Positions 52,035-62,365 of a stretch of 64,000 bases of DNA are shown in pieces (the first letter of the stretch is position 1; the number at the start of each line of letters is the position of its first letter). Source of the DNA: Acidovorax sp. NCPPB 4044 (GTDB lineage Bacteria > Pseudomonadota > Gammaproteobacteria > Burkholderiales > Burkholderiaceae_C); assembly GCF_028069655.1 (NCBI RefSeq), contig NZ_JAMCOS010000001.1, positions 3,192,001 through 3,256,000 on the forward strand, in the 5' to 3' direction. A program made the position numbers and the translations under genes. The notes beneath the pieces were generated by a model. It did not search any database. It was not told the origin of the DNA and saw nothing but the letters and a program-made list of their open reading frames with translations.

Positions 52035-53654
52035 TCAGATCACATGTTCCGCGCAGTACTGCACCGTCCGATCCACCGCCCGCTCCAGCCGCTCGACAAG
52101 ATCCGCCCGCGCTTGTTCGCTCTCGGCCAGGTCCAAGAGCGCCTCGTAGCCACCGGTGAAAGCAGCCTCTGCACGTCGGTCGGTGCTGCCGGGTGTATGC
52201 ATGGGCTGCAAAGCGTGGGCCGTGGCCAGCACTTCCTCCGTCGAATGGCCGCCATTGAAGACCAGGGTCATCAACATGCCGAGATGAACGTTTTTCATCG
52301 AGAGTGAAGGCTCGTCCTTCGCAATATGCTGTGCCAGGAAAGACACCATGCCCGTCTGCCCCGAGAGTCCGTTCACCACCGTTTGGCCACGGGTGAGAGC
52401 GTCTTGCTCGAACAGGCTCAATTTTTCCGCATCGGGCACGCGCGAGTGCGTGTGGTCGGTCCCCGTTCCAGGATTCTCGATGGTGGACGCGTTCGGATGG
52501 TAGTGAAGCCAGATGCCGGGTTTTTGCGCAGTCAGGTCCAGCGGACTCCTTCCTGCCGGCTTTTGCGTCGACATGAAGTCCGAATAAAAATCCAGGCATC
52601 GCCTGTACCAATCGGGCTGGTCGATGTCACCGCGTTCGGATACATCGTTGATGGAATGAACGAAGCGCTGGGCCATGTGCATTACCTTGACCGCCTCGAT
52701 TCCGCTCGATACGTCGGCCAAGCAGGCTGCGAGGGTGCCCATGGAAGGGGTACTCGCAAAAGCCAGCAACGACGGCGAATGCCCGAACCACGGACGAGCG
52801 CCCGAAGAGAGCTTGTCGATCAGTTCCGTCATCAGAGCGGCCCGGTCGCTGCTGTGCAACTCCAGCACCATGTCGAACATTCCCTGCCCCAAGGTCGCCG
52901 CGGCCTTGAGCAATGCAGGGGGTGGATTGCGCACCAAGTCTTCAACCAGGAAGGATTCGAAAGCGCGGCCGTACAGGTTGTCCGCCAGCTGAGCGACAGA
53001 CACGGTCTTGGTCGCCTCCTCGGCCAACTTGGCGAACTGGTCCTGAATCAGCAGATCGTCGACAAGGCGCTGCGCGGCGCTGTGCAGGAAGGCGGATACC
53101 GCGCCCCGGTCGAATGATGAAGACAGAAAAAGAGCCTTGGCCTCTTTGCGCAACACGGCGTGGTCGTCACTGTCGTACAGGCTGAGCACGTGCATGGCGC
53201 GCACCAGCAGGTCTCGCTCGGGACGGGGCGCCTCTGCAGACGCATGGGCATTCGTCTTGACAGGGTCCTGGATCACAGCGGCTTCCAGGCGGTCGATCAA
53301 CGCAGCGGGAATGGGGCGGTGGGGGCGCGTACTGAAACCCAGAATTTTTCCTAGGCTGTCGAACCGGACCGGTCCTGCCTCCGGGTCGGCCTCCGGCAGG
53401 AGGGAGGTGGCGATCCGAGGGTCGATGGTGGAGCCCAGCAGCTTGTCCATCCGGGAGAGATCGGATCGATCTGACGCCCGTACCGTTGACTGGCGGGGCC
53501 GTACGTCCTCTCTTTCGGGAAAGGGCGGCCGGCCCCTCGGCAGCAAGGGATTTTGCAAGGCATGCCGGGCTGGCACCGAATTCGCAGCAGCGGACGGCTT
53601 CACGGCATTCCCCGGAAGGGACACTAAAGGACGGGAAATCTTAGAGATCGTCAT
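52035..53654 (-). CDS. Candidate type III effector with PIP box
   Basis: 539 residues, function not recognised. N-terminus MTISKISRPLVSLPGNAVKP is Ser/Pro-rich and lacks a Sec signal, as in type III effectors. The N-terminal ~130 residues are Pro/Arg/Ser-rich and probably disordered; from about 150 the protein is mainly helical. The C-terminal third has a conserved-looking stretch: GIWLHYHPNAS, GTGTDHTHSRVPDAEKLSLF, LSGQTGMVSFLAQHI and NGGHSTEEVLATAHALQPM (about residues 375-490), in which the His/Asp/Glu residues could form an active site. A perfect PIP box lies 61 bases upstream. Composition less GC-rich than the neighbours. Confidence 0.75.
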   Translation of the reverse strand: MTISKISRPLVSLPGNAVKPSAAANSVPARHALQNPLLPRGRPPFPEREDVRPRQSTVRASDRSDLSRMDKLLGSTIDPRIATSLLPEADPEAGPVRFDSLGKILGFSTRPHRPIPAALIDRLEAAVIQDPVKTNAHASAEAPRPERDLLVRAMHVLSLYDSDDHAVLRKEAKALFLSSSFDRGAVSAFLHSAAQRLVDDLLIQDQFAKLAEEATKTVSVAQLADNLYGRAFESFLVEDLVRNPPPALLKAAATLGQGMFDMVLELHSSDRAALMTELIDKLSSGARPWFGHSPSLLAFASTPSMGTLAACLADVSSGIEAVKVMHMAQRFVHSINDVSERGDIDQPDWYRRCLDFYSDFMSTQKPAGRSPLDLTAQKPGIWLHYHPNASTIENPGTGTDHTHSRVPDAEKLSLFEQDALTRGQTVVNGLSGQTGMVSFLAQHIAKDEPSLSMKNVHLGMLMTLVFNGGHSTEEVLATAHALQPMHTPGSTDRRAEAAFTGGYEALLDLAESEQARADLVERLERAVDRTVQYCAEHVI

Positions 53655-53715
53655 GGCTGCAGCCGGAGTGCTGCTGCCATTTCCCCATGCACCGCTACCG
53701 TACCGCCGCCGCCGC

Positions 53716-53740
53716 GCGAAACGACGTTTACGCTGCCGAA
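53716..53740 (-). promoter_or_regulatory. PIP box (HrpX target)
   Basis: Minus strand TTCGG (53740-53736), 15 bases, TTCGC (53720-53716): exact TTCGB-N15-TTCGB. No good YANNNT hexamer is found at the standard distance, so the -10 is unclear. It lies between the effector candidate and the LuxR-type regulator, 23 bases before... the window to the latter's stop being short, it serves the effector only. Confidence 0.75.
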
Positions 53741-53763
53741 GCAGTTGGCCCCTTCGCCTGGCC

Positions 53764-54858
53764 TCAGCCCTCGAACTGCGGATGCGTCTGCCGGATGCGC
53801 GCCATCGCGATGGCGGCCGCGGCGGTGCGCGTCTCGGCCCCCAGCTTCACGTACACGCGCTCCAGGTGTTTCTTCACGGTGGCGGGGCTCGACCCGAGGA
53901 TGTCGCCGATGTCGCGGTTGGTCTTGCCCTTCACGAGCCAGTAGAGCACCTCGGCCTCGCGCGCGGTGAGCCGGAAGCCCGCGGCCAGCGCGTCGAGCAC
54001 GGCCGCGTCCGAGGTCTCGCGCATTACGATGAGCCAGTCGCCGCCGCCCTCGCCATCGCCCGTCTGCTGGTGCAGCGCGAAGGAGAGCCGCCGCGCGCCC
54101 TGCTCCACCACGAGGCGCGGCGGCTCCACGCGCTGCGCGGCCCAAAGCGCGACCTGCGGCAGCTGCGCGCGCAGCCAGCCGATGACGGCCGGCGGCGCCA
54201 CGGCGGGGGCAGGCGCGGGCAGCGCCGCGGCGGGCCCCTCGCCCACGCCGCTGCCTCCGAAATACTGCCGCAGCAGCTCGCGCGCGAGCGCCGTCTGCCA
54301 CATGAGCCGCCCGTCGCTCGCGCGCACGGTGATGCTGGCGTAGCCGAACGCGTCGAGCGCATTGCGGGCCTGGCCGGCCTGGCGCTGGGCCTGCCGCGCG
54401 CGGCGCGCGCCCTGCAGGTGCACGTTCATGCGCGCGAGCACCTCGCGCGGCTTGATCGGCTTGGTCACATAGTCCACTGCGCCCGCGGCCAGCGCCGCTT
54501 CCAGGTGCTCGGTCTCGGTGAGGCCGGTCATGAAGACGATGGGGATGTGCGCGGTGGCGGGCAGGCCCTTGAGGCGGCGCGCGACCTCGAAGCCGTCCAT
54601 GCCGGGCATCACGGCATCCAGCAGCACCACGTCGGGCAGCGCCTGCGCGGCCCGCGTGAGCGCGGCCTCGCCGCTGGCGGCCACGAGCACGGTGTAGCCG
54701 GCCTCGTCGAGCGCATCGTGCAGCACGGCGAGGTTGTCGGGCACGTCGTCCACGATGAGCACGACATCGGCGAGCGACCGGTCGAGCGGCGCGGCCAGGC
54801 CCGGCATGGCGGGCGCGGGGATCGGCGCGGTCGCGCCGGGGACGGGGTGGGCGGTCAT
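53764..54858 (-). CDS. Response regulator with LuxR-type DNA-binding domain
   Basis: 364-residue transcription factor. Receiver domain about residues 30-150 ([20 protein letters not shown]; phosphoacceptor Asp81 in [13 protein letters not shown]; Lys in DYVTKPIKP), a PAS-like middle segment (about 175-285), and a LuxR helix-turn-helix at the C-terminus ([35 protein letters not shown]). Its ATG overlaps the stop of the permease-kinase gene by four bases, so it is surely that kinase's partner. Target genes are unknown; the divergent urease operon beyond the kinase gene is a candidate. Confidence 0.92.
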   Translation of the reverse strand: MTAHPVPGATAPIPAPAMPGLAAPLDRSLADVVLIVDDVPDNLAVLHDALDEAGYTVLVAASGEAALTRAAQALPDVVLLDAVMPGMDGFEVARRLKGLPATAHIPIVFMTGLTETEHLEAALAAGAVDYVTKPIKPREVLARMNVHLQGARRARQAQRQAGQARNALDAFGYASITVRASDGRLMWQTALARELLRQYFGGSGVGEGPAAALPAPAPAVAPPAVIGWLRAQLPQVALWAAQRVEPPRLVVEQGARRLSFALHQQTGDGEGGGDWLIVMRETSDAAVLDALAAGFRLTAREAEVLYWLVKGKTNRDIGDILGSSPATVKKHLERVYVKLGAETRTAAAAIAMARIRQTHPQFEG

Positions 54859-57800
54859 GGGGTCGGGGGCTCCGGTGCCTGCAGCCTGCGCGCGAGCGCC
54901 TCGAACTGGAACTGCCGCGCCAGCGCGCGGGCCTCTTCCACCCAGGCGGCGCAGCCGGGCTGCGCGGCTTCGATGGCGGCGAGCTGCTGCATCACGCCGC
55001 GGTAATAGCCCAGCTCCACGGCCTGCGCGAGCGGGGCCAGGGCCGCGGGATCGGGCGCCACGGGCGCGGCGGCCGGCGGGGCCGGCACGTGCGAGGGGGC
55101 TGGAGCCAGCGCCAGGGGCAAGGCGGCCCGCGGCGACGGCAACGGCGGCGGGAACGGCAACGGCGCGGCCTCGCCGGTCCATTCGAGCCGCAGGCGCCGC
55201 TCCAGCCAGTCGAGCAACTCGCTGTGGCGCACCGGCTTGACGAAGAAATCCTCGGGGCGGATGCCGGCGTCGTTCTCCAGCCCCTTGTCGAACGCGTTGG
55301 CCGAGACCACGGCCATGGGCGTGTGCGCATGGCCGGCCGCGCGCAGGCGGCGCAGCGTCTCCCAGCCATCGATGCCGGGCATGGCGAGGTCCATGAACAC
55401 GGCATCGGGCCGCAGCCCCGCGGCGATGAGGTCGAGCGCGTCGTGCCCGCTGGCGGCCGTGCGCAGGGCAAAACCCAGCGGCTCCAGCACCTGCACGAGC
55501 AGTTCGCGGTCGGCCTCCTCGTTGTCCACCACCAGCAGCGTGCGGCGCGCGCCCGCGTAGCCACGCCGTGCGGGCCGCAGGGCGGCCGCGGCCGGCCCGC
55601 CCGTGCCGGCCGCGCCCGGGTGCAGCGCGGGCAGGAAGAGCCGCACGCGAAAGAGCGCGCCCGCGCCCGGCGTGCTCTGCACCTCCAGGTCGCCGCCCAT
55701 GAGGCCCGTAAGCATCTTCGCGATGGTGAGGCCCAGGCCCGCGCCGGGCGTGCCGCCCGCATGGCTGGCCGCGCCGCGCGCGAAGGGCTCGAAGATGCTG
55801 GCGCGCTCGGCCTCGGTGAGGCCGGGGCCGCTGTCCTCCACCTCGATCAGCGCCAGCTCGCGCGCGTGGCGCACGCCCAGGCGCACGTGGCCCGCGGCGG
55901 TGAACTTGATCGCGTTGCCCAGCAGGTTGATGAGGATCTGCCGCACGCGCTGCTCGTCGGCGCGCACCCACTCGGGCAGCGTGCCGCGCACGTCGGCCTC
56001 GAAGCCCAGCCCCTTGGCGCGCGCCTGCGGCTCGAACATGTCGCACAGCTCGCGCACGAAGTCGGCGAAACGCATCGGCCGCGCCTGCAGCGTGAGCTTG
56101 CCGCTCTCGATGCGCGCGATGTCCAGCGTGCCCTCGATGAGCGAGAGCAGGTGCTCGCCGCCGCGCCGGATCACGCGCACGGCCTGCTGGCGGTGCGGCG
56201 GCACCGAGGCGTCCTCGCCCATGAGCTGCGCGTAGCCCAGGATGCTGTTGAGCGGCGTGCGCAGCTCGTGGCTGATGGCGCTGATGTAGCGGCTCTTGGC
56301 CTGGTTGGCCTGCTCGGCCAGGGCCCGTGCGTCCTCGGCCTGGGCGCGCGCATGCTCGGCCTGCGCGCGGGCGTCCTCGGCCACCTGCCGGGCTTCCTGC
56401 AGCGCCTCGTCGGTCTGGCGGTGCAGGTGGATCTCGCGCTGCAGCAGGTGCGTCTGGCGGTTCGATTCCTCCTGCGCCACCTTGCGGCTGGTGTGGGCCA
56501 GCACCAGCCACCACGCGACGATGCCCGAGATGACCAGCAGCGCCAGATAGGCCTTGAGCAGCCCCGAGCGCAGCGCCACCGCCCCCGCGCCCGAAGGCGC
56601 GAGCGCCTGCAGCTCCTGCCGGTAGAAGAGACCGAAGACCGCCGCCAGCAGCGGCGCGATCACCAGCATCAGCAGCAGGAAGTGCCCCAGCCCCGAATCC
56701 AGCAGCCGCCACGCGCCGCGCGGCAGCAGCCAGCGCAGCGCGGCGGCCCATTGCACGGCCAGGTGCGCGTGCGGCTTGCACATGTCGCCGCAGCGCGCAT
56801 CCAGCGTGCAGCACAGCGAGCAGATCGCGCCGCGGTAGGCCGGGCAATGCGCCATGTCCGGCGCCTCGTATTCGCGCTCGCAGACCACGCAGCGCAGCAT
56901 GGCGGGCAGTGCTGCCGTGGCCGTGCCCCCCGCCATGCCGGCGCCGCAACCCGCGCAGCCGGCCGTGCCGCAGGCCGGGGGCGCCGTCTCCGCGCGGGCC
57001 AGGTAGTAGCGCCCGCGCGTGGCCCAGGCGATGAGCGGCGCGGCCACGAAGGCCGTGACCATCGCGATCACGGCCGAGAACGCCTGCGCCAGCGGACCGA
57101 ACAGCCCCAGGTGCGCGCCGATGGACAGCAGCGAGGCGAGCGCCATCGCGCCCACGCCCACGGGGTTGATGTCGTAGAGGTGCGCGCGCTTGAACTCGAT
57201 GCCGGGCGGCGAGAGGCCCAGCGGCTTGTTCACCACGAGGTCGGCCACCACGGCCATCATCCAGGCGATCGCCACGTTGGAGTAGAGCCCGAGCACCTGC
57301 CCCAGTGCGGTGAACACGTTCATCTCCATCAGCATGAAGGCGATGAGCGTGTTGAACACCACCCACACCACGCGGCCCGGGTGGCTGTGCGTGAGGCGCG
57401 AGAAGAAGTTGCTCCACGCGAGCGAGCCCGCGTAGGCGTTGGTCACGTTGATCTTGATCTGCGAGACCACCACGAACAGTGCCGTGGCTGCCACCGCCCA
57501 GCCGTAGTGCGGGAACACGTACTCATAGGCCGCCAGGTACATCTGGTTGGGGTCCACCGCGCGGTCGGGCGGCACCATGTGGGTGATGGCCAGGTAGGCC
57601 AGCAGCGCACCGCCCAGCATCTTGAGCACGCCCAGCACCACCCAGCCCGGCCCGCCCGCCAGCACCCCCAGCCGCCAGCGCCAGCGGCCCGCCACGGCGG
57701 GCGGCGGCATGAAGCGCAGGTAGTCGGCCTGCTCGCCCATCTGGGTGATGAGCGCGATGCCCACGGTGAGCGCCGCACCAAAGAGGGGCAGGCTGAACCC

Positions 57801-58487
57801 GGCGCCCGCGCCCGATTCCCCGCCGTAGTGCACCACCCCCGCGAACGCACCAGGATCGCGCACCCACACGAAGGCGAACGGCACCACCAGCATCACCAGC
57901 CAGAGCGGCTGCGTCCACACCTGCAGCCGGCCGATGGCCGAGACGCCGTGCGTGACCAGCGGGATCACCACGAGCGCGCAGACGAGGTAGCCCCAGCGCG
58001 GCGGGATGTCCAGCGCCAGCTCCAGCGCATAGGCCATGACGGCGGCCTCAAGCGCGAAGAAGATGAAGGTGAAGGTGGCGTAGATGAGCGAGGTGACGGT
58101 GGAGCCGATGTAGCCGAAGCCCGCGCCGCGCGTGAGCAGGTCCATGTCCACGCCGTGGCGCGCGGCATAGACGCTGATCGGCCAGCCCGCCAGGAAGATG
58201 ATGAGCCCCGTCGCCACGATGGCCCAGAACGCGTTGGCCCAGCCGTACTGCACCAGCAGCGTGGCGCCCACCGCCTCCAGCACCAGGAACGAGGCCGCGC
58301 CGAACGCCGTGTTGGCCACACGGAAGGACGACCAGCGCCGGAAGCGCTGCGGCGTGTAGCGCAGCGCGTAATCCTCCATGGTCTCGGTGGCCACCCAGCC
58401 GTTGTAGTCGCGGCGCACCTTCACCACCTGCTGGGGCACGGCGCCCAGGGGGTCGGCGGTGGGGGTCGGTGCGGTGGCGGGCGGCAT
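54855..58487 (-). CDS. NCS1 permease fused to hybrid histidine kinase
   Basis: 1210-residue transporter-sensor. Residues about 50-490: NCS1/purine-cytosine permease-like domain of about 12 helices ([38 protein letters not shown]). Residues 506-570: a cysteine-rich cluster (about 12 Cys, CVVCEREYE ... ICSLCC ... CGDMC), likely metal-binding. Two more helices (600-620, 642-664), a coiled coil (690-730, repeats of RAQAE), a histidine kinase (His740 in SHELRTPLN; Asn858; DSGPGL; GAGLGL) and a receiver domain (Asp1033 in FMDLAMPG). The C-terminal 100 residues are Pro/Ala-rich plus a short helical region. It probably senses or transports a nucleobase-like or other nitrogenous compound; urea linkage is inferred from the divergent urease operon. 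Confidence 0.9.
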   Translation of the reverse strand: MPPATAPTPTADPLGAVPQQVVKVRRDYNGWVATETMEDYALRYTPQRFRRWSSFRVANTAFGAASFLVLEAVGATLLVQYGWANAFWAIVATGLIIFLAGWPISVYAARHGVDMDLLTRGAGFGYIGSTVTSLIYATFTFIFFALEAAVMAYALELALDIPPRWGYLVCALVVIPLVTHGVSAIGRLQVWTQPLWLVMLVVPFAFVWVRDPGAFAGVVHYGGESGAGAGFSLPLFGAALTVGIALITQMGEQADYLRFMPPPAVAGRWRWRLGVLAGGPGWVVLGVLKMLGGALLAYLAITHMVPPDRAVDPNQMYLAAYEYVFPHYGWAVAATALFVVVSQIKINVTNAYAGSLAWSNFFSRLTHSHPGRVVWVVFNTLIAFMLMEMNVFTALGQVLGLYSNVAIAWMMAVVADLVVNKPLGLSPPGIEFKRAHLYDINPVGVGAMALASLLSIGAHLGLFGPLAQAFSAVIAMVTAFVAAPLIAWATRGRYYLARAETAPPACGTAGCAGCGAGMAGGTATAALPAMLRCVVCEREYEAPDMAHCPAYRGAICSLCCTLDARCGDMCKPHAHLAVQWAAALRWLLPRGAWRLLDSGLGHFLLLMLVIAPLLAAVFGLFYRQELQALAPSGAGAVALRSGLLKAYLALLVISGIVAWWLVLAHTSRKVAQEESNRQTHLLQREIHLHRQTDEALQEARQVAEDARAQAEHARAQAEDARALAEQANQAKSRYISAISHELRTPLNSILGYAQLMGEDASVPPHRQQAVRVIRRGGEHLLSLIEGTLDIARIESGKLTLQARPMRFADFVRELCDMFEPQARAKGLGFEADVRGTLPEWVRADEQRVRQILINLLGNAIKFTAAGHVRLGVRHARELALIEVEDSGPGLTEAERASIFEPFARGAASHAGGTPGAGLGLTIAKMLTGLMGGDLEVQSTPGAGALFRVRLFLPALHPGAAGTGGPAAAALRPARRGYAGARRTLLVVDNEEADRELLVQVLEPLGFALRTAASGHDALDLIAAGLRPDAVFMDLAMPGIDGWETLRRLRAAGHAHTPMAVVSANAFDKGLENDAGIRPEDFFVKPVRHSELLDWLERRLRLEWTGEAAPLPFPPPLPSPRAALPLALAPAPSHVPAPPAAAPVAPDPAALAPLAQAVELGYYRGVMQQLAAIEAAQPGCAAWVEEARALARQFQFEALARRLQAPEPPTP

Positions 58488-58555
58488 GGGGCCGGCGCCG
58501 GGCTGCAGGTTCCATGCCACCCGGGCCGGTGCCGTTCGCCGGACGGCGTATGGAC

Positions 58556-58571
58556 GGGCACAGCCCTTGCT
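58556..58571 (+). promoter_or_regulatory. Sigma54-like promoter of the urease operon
   Basis: GGGCACAGCCCTTGCT matches the -24/-12 consensus TGGCACG-N4-TTGCW at GGCAC and TTGCT with the exact GG-N10-GC spacing. A transcript would start near 58583, about 70 bases before ureA. Control by NtrC under nitrogen limitation would be natural for urease; no NtrC site was identified. Confidence 0.55.
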
Positions 58572-58652
58572 GACTACCATGCGGCTATTCCGGGTCCGGG
58601 CCTGCGCCCGCTCCTTCCGCCCTCCTGCCGTTTTTCCAGCCCCGCCTGCGCC

Positions 58653-58955
58653 ATGGAACTCACCCCCCGCGAAAAAGACAAGCTCCTGCTGTTCACCGCC
58701 GCCCTGCTCGCCGAGCGGCGGCGCGCGCGCGGGCTCAAGCTCAACTACCCGGAGGCCGTCGCCCTCATCAGCGCCGCGGTGCTGGAGGGCGCGCGCGACG
58801 GCAAGACCGTGGCCCAGCTCATGAGCGAGGGCCGCTCCGTGCTCACGCGGGACGACGTCATGGAAGGCGTGCCCGAAATGATCGCCGACATCCAGGTCGA
58901 AGCCACCTTCCCCGACGGCAGCAAGCTCGTCACCGTGCACCAGCCCATCGTCTGA
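58653..58955 (+). CDS. ureA: Urease gamma subunit
   Basis: 100-residue structural subunit of urease (urea to ammonia and carbamate, cytoplasm). Full-length and typical: [40 protein letters not shown], and [20 protein letters not shown] with the ending VTVHQPIV. First gene of the plus-strand urease operon; 165 bp separate its ATG from the divergent permease-kinase start. The usual upstream neighbour ureD is missing. Confidence 0.97.
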   Translation: MELTPREKDKLLLFTAALLAERRRARGLKLNYPEAVALISAAVLEGARDGKTVAQLMSEGRSVLTRDDVMEGVPEMIADIQVEATFPDGSKLVTVHQPIV

Positions 58956-58961
58956 CCCCCT

Positions 58962-59022
58962 CCGCAGGTTTTGAACGAAAACCGCTCCATGCCGCCGGAT
59001 CCATTGAAAAGATTGCTATGAA
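58962..59022 (-). repeat. Dispersed element A, copy 5 (at the ureJ start)
   Basis: Minus strand: ATAGCAATCTTTTCAATGGA then TCCGGCGGCATGGAGCGG and TTCAAAACC, a long copy that matches copy 1 over its whole length. It fills the gap between ureA and ureJ, and the ATG of ureJ (59018) lies inside its end. Confidence 0.75.
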
Positions 59023-59623
59023 AAAAGAAGCAAACCACCACTCCACCACCGCCCTGCTGCTGCTCGCCACGCTGGCGGCGCCCACGCTGGCCCTCGCCCA
59101 TGGCGGCGATGGCGCCGCGCACCTGCACGGCAGCGGGTTCCTGCAGGGCTTCGTGCACCCGTTCACGGGGCTGGACCACCTGGCCGCCATGCTGGCCGTG
59201 GGCGTCTGGAGCGCGCTCGCCGTGCGGCCCGTGTGGCTGGCGCCCGCGAGCTTCGTGGCGCTGCTGGCCGTGGGCGCCGCGGCCGGCTTCGCCGGGCTGG
59301 CGGTGCCGGGCGTGGAGCCCATGATCGCCGCCTCGCTGCTCGTGGTGGGCCTGCTGGTGGCCTGGCGGCGCGCGCTGCCCCTGGCGCTGGCCGCCGGCAC
59401 CGCGGGCGCGTTCGCGTTCTTCCACGGCGCGGCGCACGGCCAGGAGCTGGCCGGCAGCGGCCAGTGGCTGGCGCTGGCCGGCATGGTGGCCGCCACGGCC
59501 CTGCTGCACGGCGCGGGCATCGCGCTCGGCCGGGCGGTGCTGCAGCGCCACCGGGCCCTCTCGCTGATCGCCGGCGGCGGCACGGCCCTGCTGGGCGCCG
59601 CGCTGCTCGTGCGCCTGGCCTGA
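59018..59623 (+). CDS. ureJ: HupE/UreJ membrane protein
   Basis: 201 residues with a signal peptide (cut near ALAHGGDG) and six hydrophobic segments. The HupE/UreJ motif [20 protein letters not shown] (about residues 47-66) carries the histidine and aspartate thought to bind nickel; [11 protein letters not shown] (about 134-144) is the second conserved site. Expected to import or handle nickel for urease. Start codon lies within repeat element A, so translation of ureJ may depend on a sequence supplied by the repeat. Confidence 0.93.
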   Translation: MKKEANHHSTTALLLLATLAAPTLALAHGGDGAAHLHGSGFLQGFVHPFTGLDHLAAMLAVGVWSALAVRPVWLAPASFVALLAVGAAAGFAGLAVPGVEPMIAASLLVVGLLVAWRRALPLALAAGTAGAFAFFHGAAHGQELAGSGQWLALAGMVAATALLHGAGIALGRAVLQRHRALSLIAGGGTALLGAALLVRLA

Positions 59624-59667
59624 ACCGCGGCCCGCCGCTGCTCTCCACCGATTTCCCTGGACGCTGC

Positions 59668-60027
59668 ATGACCCTCATCCCCGGCGAACTCCTCATCGAC
59701 GACGGCGAACACCCCCTGAACGTGGGCCGCCGCACGCTCACCCTGGTTGTGCGCAACACGGCCGACCGGCCCATCCAGGTAGGGTCGCACTACCACTTCG
59801 CGGAAACCAACGGCGCGCTCGACTTCGACCGCGACGCCGCGCGCGGCATGCGCCTGCACATCGCGAGCGGCACGGCCGTGCGCTTCGAGCCGGGCCAGCA
59901 GCGCACGGTGGTGCTGGTCGATCTGGCGGGCGAGCGCATCGTGCACGGCTTCCGTGCGCTGGTGCAGGGGCCGCTGGGCGCCCCTGCGCATTCGACGGAC
60001 ACCCCCGCTCCTGCCGGAGACCGCTGA
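59668..60027 (+). CDS. ureB: Urease beta subunit
   Basis: 119-residue structural subunit. Typical: [40 protein letters not shown] (GSHYHF hallmark, about residues 39-44), [12 protein letters not shown] and [12 protein letters not shown]-terminal extension of about 15 Pro/Ala residues follows the family core. Its stop is followed by the ureC ATG after 2 bases. Confidence 0.97.
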   Translation: MTLIPGELLIDDGEHPLNVGRRTLTLVVRNTADRPIQVGSHYHFAETNGALDFDRDAARGMRLHIASGTAVRFEPGQQRTVVLVDLAGERIVHGFRALVQGPLGAPAHSTDTPAPAGDR

Positions 60028-60029
60028 CC

Positions 60030-61748
60030 ATGGCCACGATCCACAAACGCGCCTATGCCGAGATGTTCGGCCCCACCGTGGGCGACCGCGTCCGCCTGGC
60101 CGACACGGGCCTGGTCGCCGAGGTCGAGGAGGACTACACCCTGCGTGCCGGCGCCTACGGCGAGGAGGTGAAGTTCGGCGGCGGCAAGACCATCCGCGAC
60201 GGCATGGCGCAGAGCCAGCGCACGCGCCTCGAAGGCGCCATGGACACGGTGCTGACCAACGCGCTCATCATCGACCACTGGGGCATCGTGAAGGCCGACA
60301 TCGGCCTCAAGGACGGCCGCATCGCGGCCATCGGCAAGGCCGGCAACCCCGACACGCAGCCCGGCGTGGAGATCGTCATCGGCCCGGGCACCGAGATCAT
60401 CAGCTGCGAGGGTCAGATCGTCACCGCGGGCGGCATCGACAGCCACATCCACTTCATCTGCCCGCAGCAGATCGAGGAGGCGCTGGCCTCGGGCATCACC
60501 ACCATGCTGGGCGGCGGCACGGGCCCGGCCACCGGCACGCTGGCCACCACCTGCACGCCCGGGCCGTGGCACATCGAACGCATGCTGCAGGCGGCCGACG
60601 CCTTCCCGATGAACATCGGCTTCCTGGGCAAGGGCAACGCCAGCCTGCCGGCCGCGCTGCACGAGCAGATCGAGGCCGGCGTGATCGGCCTCAAGCTGCA
60701 CGAGGACTGGGGCACCACGCCCTCGGCCATCGGCAACTGCCTGGACGTGGCCGACGCCACCGACACGCAGGTGGCCATCCACTCCGACACGCTCAACGAG
60801 AGCGGTTTCGTCGAGAACACCATCGCCGCCGTGGCGGGCCGCGGCATCTGCGCCTTCCACACCGAAGGCGCGGGCGGCGGCCACGCGCCGGACATCCTGC
60901 GTGTGGTGGGCGAGGACAACTTTTTGCCTTCGTCCACCAACCCCACGATGCCCTACACGCGCAATACGCTCGACGAGCACGTGGACATGCTCATGGTGTG
61001 CCACCACCTCGACGCGGGCATCGCCGAAGACCTCGCCTTCGCGGAAAGCCGCATCCGCAAGGAGACCATCGCGGCCGAGGACATCCTGCACGACCTGGGC
61101 GCCATCAGCATGATGAGCAGCGACAGCCAGGCCATGGGCCGCGTGGGCGAGGTGATCCTGCGCACCTGGCAGACCGCCGACAAGATGAAGCAGCAGCGCG
61201 GCCCGCTGCCCGAGGACAGCGCGCGCAACGACAACCGGCGCATCCTGCGCTACGTGGCCAAGTACACGATCAACCCGGCCATCGCCCACGGCATCGGCCA
61301 CGACGTGGGCAGCCTCGAAGTGGGCAAGTGGGCCGACATCGTCCTCTGGAAGCCGGCGTTCTTCGGCGTCAAGCCCGCGCTGGTGCTCAAGGGCGGCTGC
61401 ATCGCGCTGGCCGCCATGGGCGACCCCAACGCCTCCATCCCCACGCCGCAGCCCGTGCACTACCGGCCGATGTTCGGCGCGTTCGGCGGCGCGGCGGCGC
61501 GGTCGTCGCTCACCTTCGTCTCGCAGGCGGCCCTGGCCGCGGGCGTGGGCGAGCGCTTCGGCCTGGCCAAGCCGCTCAGCGCCGTGCGCGGCATCCGCGG
61601 CGTGCGCAAGCAGCACATGGTGCACAACGCCTACATCCCGCGCATGGAGATCGACGCGCAGACCTACACCGTGCGCGCCGACGGACAATTGCTGACCTGC
61701 GAGCCGGCCACGCGGCTGCCGCTCGCGCAGCGCTACTTCCTCTTCTGA
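60030..61748 (+). CDS. ureC: Urease alpha (catalytic) subunit
   Basis: 572-residue catalytic subunit binding two nickel ions. Nickel/active-site motifs seen: [20 protein letters not shown] (two His ligands), the carbamylated-lysine region [33 protein letters not shown], and the flap [20 protein letters not shown] with its catalytic His. Also [20 protein letters not shown] and the C-terminal [11 protein letters not shown]. Length and motifs fully normal, so an active enzyme is expected if the accessory set is complete. Confidence 0.98.
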   Translation: MATIHKRAYAEMFGPTVGDRVRLADTGLVAEVEEDYTLRAGAYGEEVKFGGGKTIRDGMAQSQRTRLEGAMDTVLTNALIIDHWGIVKADIGLKDGRIAAIGKAGNPDTQPGVEIVIGPGTEIISCEGQIVTAGGIDSHIHFICPQQIEEALASGITTMLGGGTGPATGTLATTCTPGPWHIERMLQAADAFPMNIGFLGKGNASLPAALHEQIEAGVIGLKLHEDWGTTPSAIGNCLDVADATDTQVAIHSDTLNESGFVENTIAAVAGRGICAFHTEGAGGGHAPDILRVVGEDNFLPSSTNPTMPYTRNTLDEHVDMLMVCHHLDAGIAEDLAFAESRIRKETIAAEDILHDLGAISMMSSDSQAMGRVGEVILRTWQTADKMKQQRGPLPEDSARNDNRRILRYVAKYTINPAIAHGIGHDVGSLEVGKWADIVLWKPAFFGVKPALVLKGGCIALAAMGDPNASIPTPQPVHYRPMFGAFGGAAARSSLTFVSQAALAAGVGERFGLAKPLSAVRGIRGVRKQHMVHNAYIPRMEIDAQTYTVRADGQLLTCEPATRLPLAQRYFLF

Positions 61749-61771
61749 CCTTTCTCTCCTTCCTCCCCCCG

Positions 61772-62359
61772 ATGCTCCAGGTCTCCAAACTGCTGCCCCA
61801 GGGCCAGGGCCTCGCGCCCGTCCTCGCCAAACGCGCCGCCACCGTCGAACTCGACTGGGACGTGCGCCAGAAAAGCCGCTTCGCCGCCACCGACTCCACC
61901 GGGCGCGCGCTCGGCGTCTTCCTGCCGCGCGGCACCGTCGTGCGCGGCGGCGACGTGCTGGTGGCGGAGGACGGCACGCTGCTGCGCGTGGTCGCCGCAC
62001 CGCAGCCCGTGCTGCGCATCACGCCCTGCAGCCAGCACGGCAGCGCCTTCGACCTCACACGCGCCGCCTACCACCTGGGTAACCGCCACGTGCCCATCGA
62101 GCTGCGCTCCGACCACCTGCAGATCGAACCCGACCACGTGCTGGCCGAGATGCTGCGCGCCATGCACCTCACCGTGACCGCGCAGCAGGCCGCGTTCGAG
62201 CCCGAGGGCGGCGCCTATGCCGCCGGGCACGGGCATGCGCACGATCACGGCCATGACCACGCACATGGCCACGGACACGACCCTGCGCACGGCGCGCAGG
62301 AGCCGCAGGATCATGGCCACGGTCATGGCCACGCCCATCCGCACCCCCACGGCCACTGA
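61772..62359 (+). CDS. ureE: Urease accessory protein UreE (nickel chaperone)
   Basis: 195 residues. Delivers nickel to the UreDFG-apourease complex. UreE N-terminal domain (1-75) with [20 protein letters not shown] and [14 protein letters not shown]; metal-binding domain (76-150) with [14 protein letters not shown] (conserved His) and HDHVL-like EPDHVLAEM. The C-terminal 45 residues are an extreme His/Gly/Ala tail (about 18 His), the nickel-storage type of UreE. ATG at 61772 is the family start. Confidence 0.95.
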   Translation: MLQVSKLLPQGQGLAPVLAKRAATVELDWDVRQKSRFAATDSTGRALGVFLPRGTVVRGGDVLVAEDGTLLRVVAAPQPVLRITPCSQHGSAFDLTRAAYHLGNRHVPIELRSDHLQIEPDHVLAEMLRAMHLTVTAQQAAFEPEGGAYAAGHGHAHDHGHDHAHGHGHDPAHGAQEPQDHGHGHGHAHPHPHGH

Positions 62360-62365
62360 GCGCCC

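Noticed and set aside
62226..62359. Short tandem repeats near the end of ureE as a CRISPR-like or satellite array
   Set aside because: They are imperfect codon repeats for the histidine-rich tail, in frame and without spacers. No CRISPR array was seen in the window.
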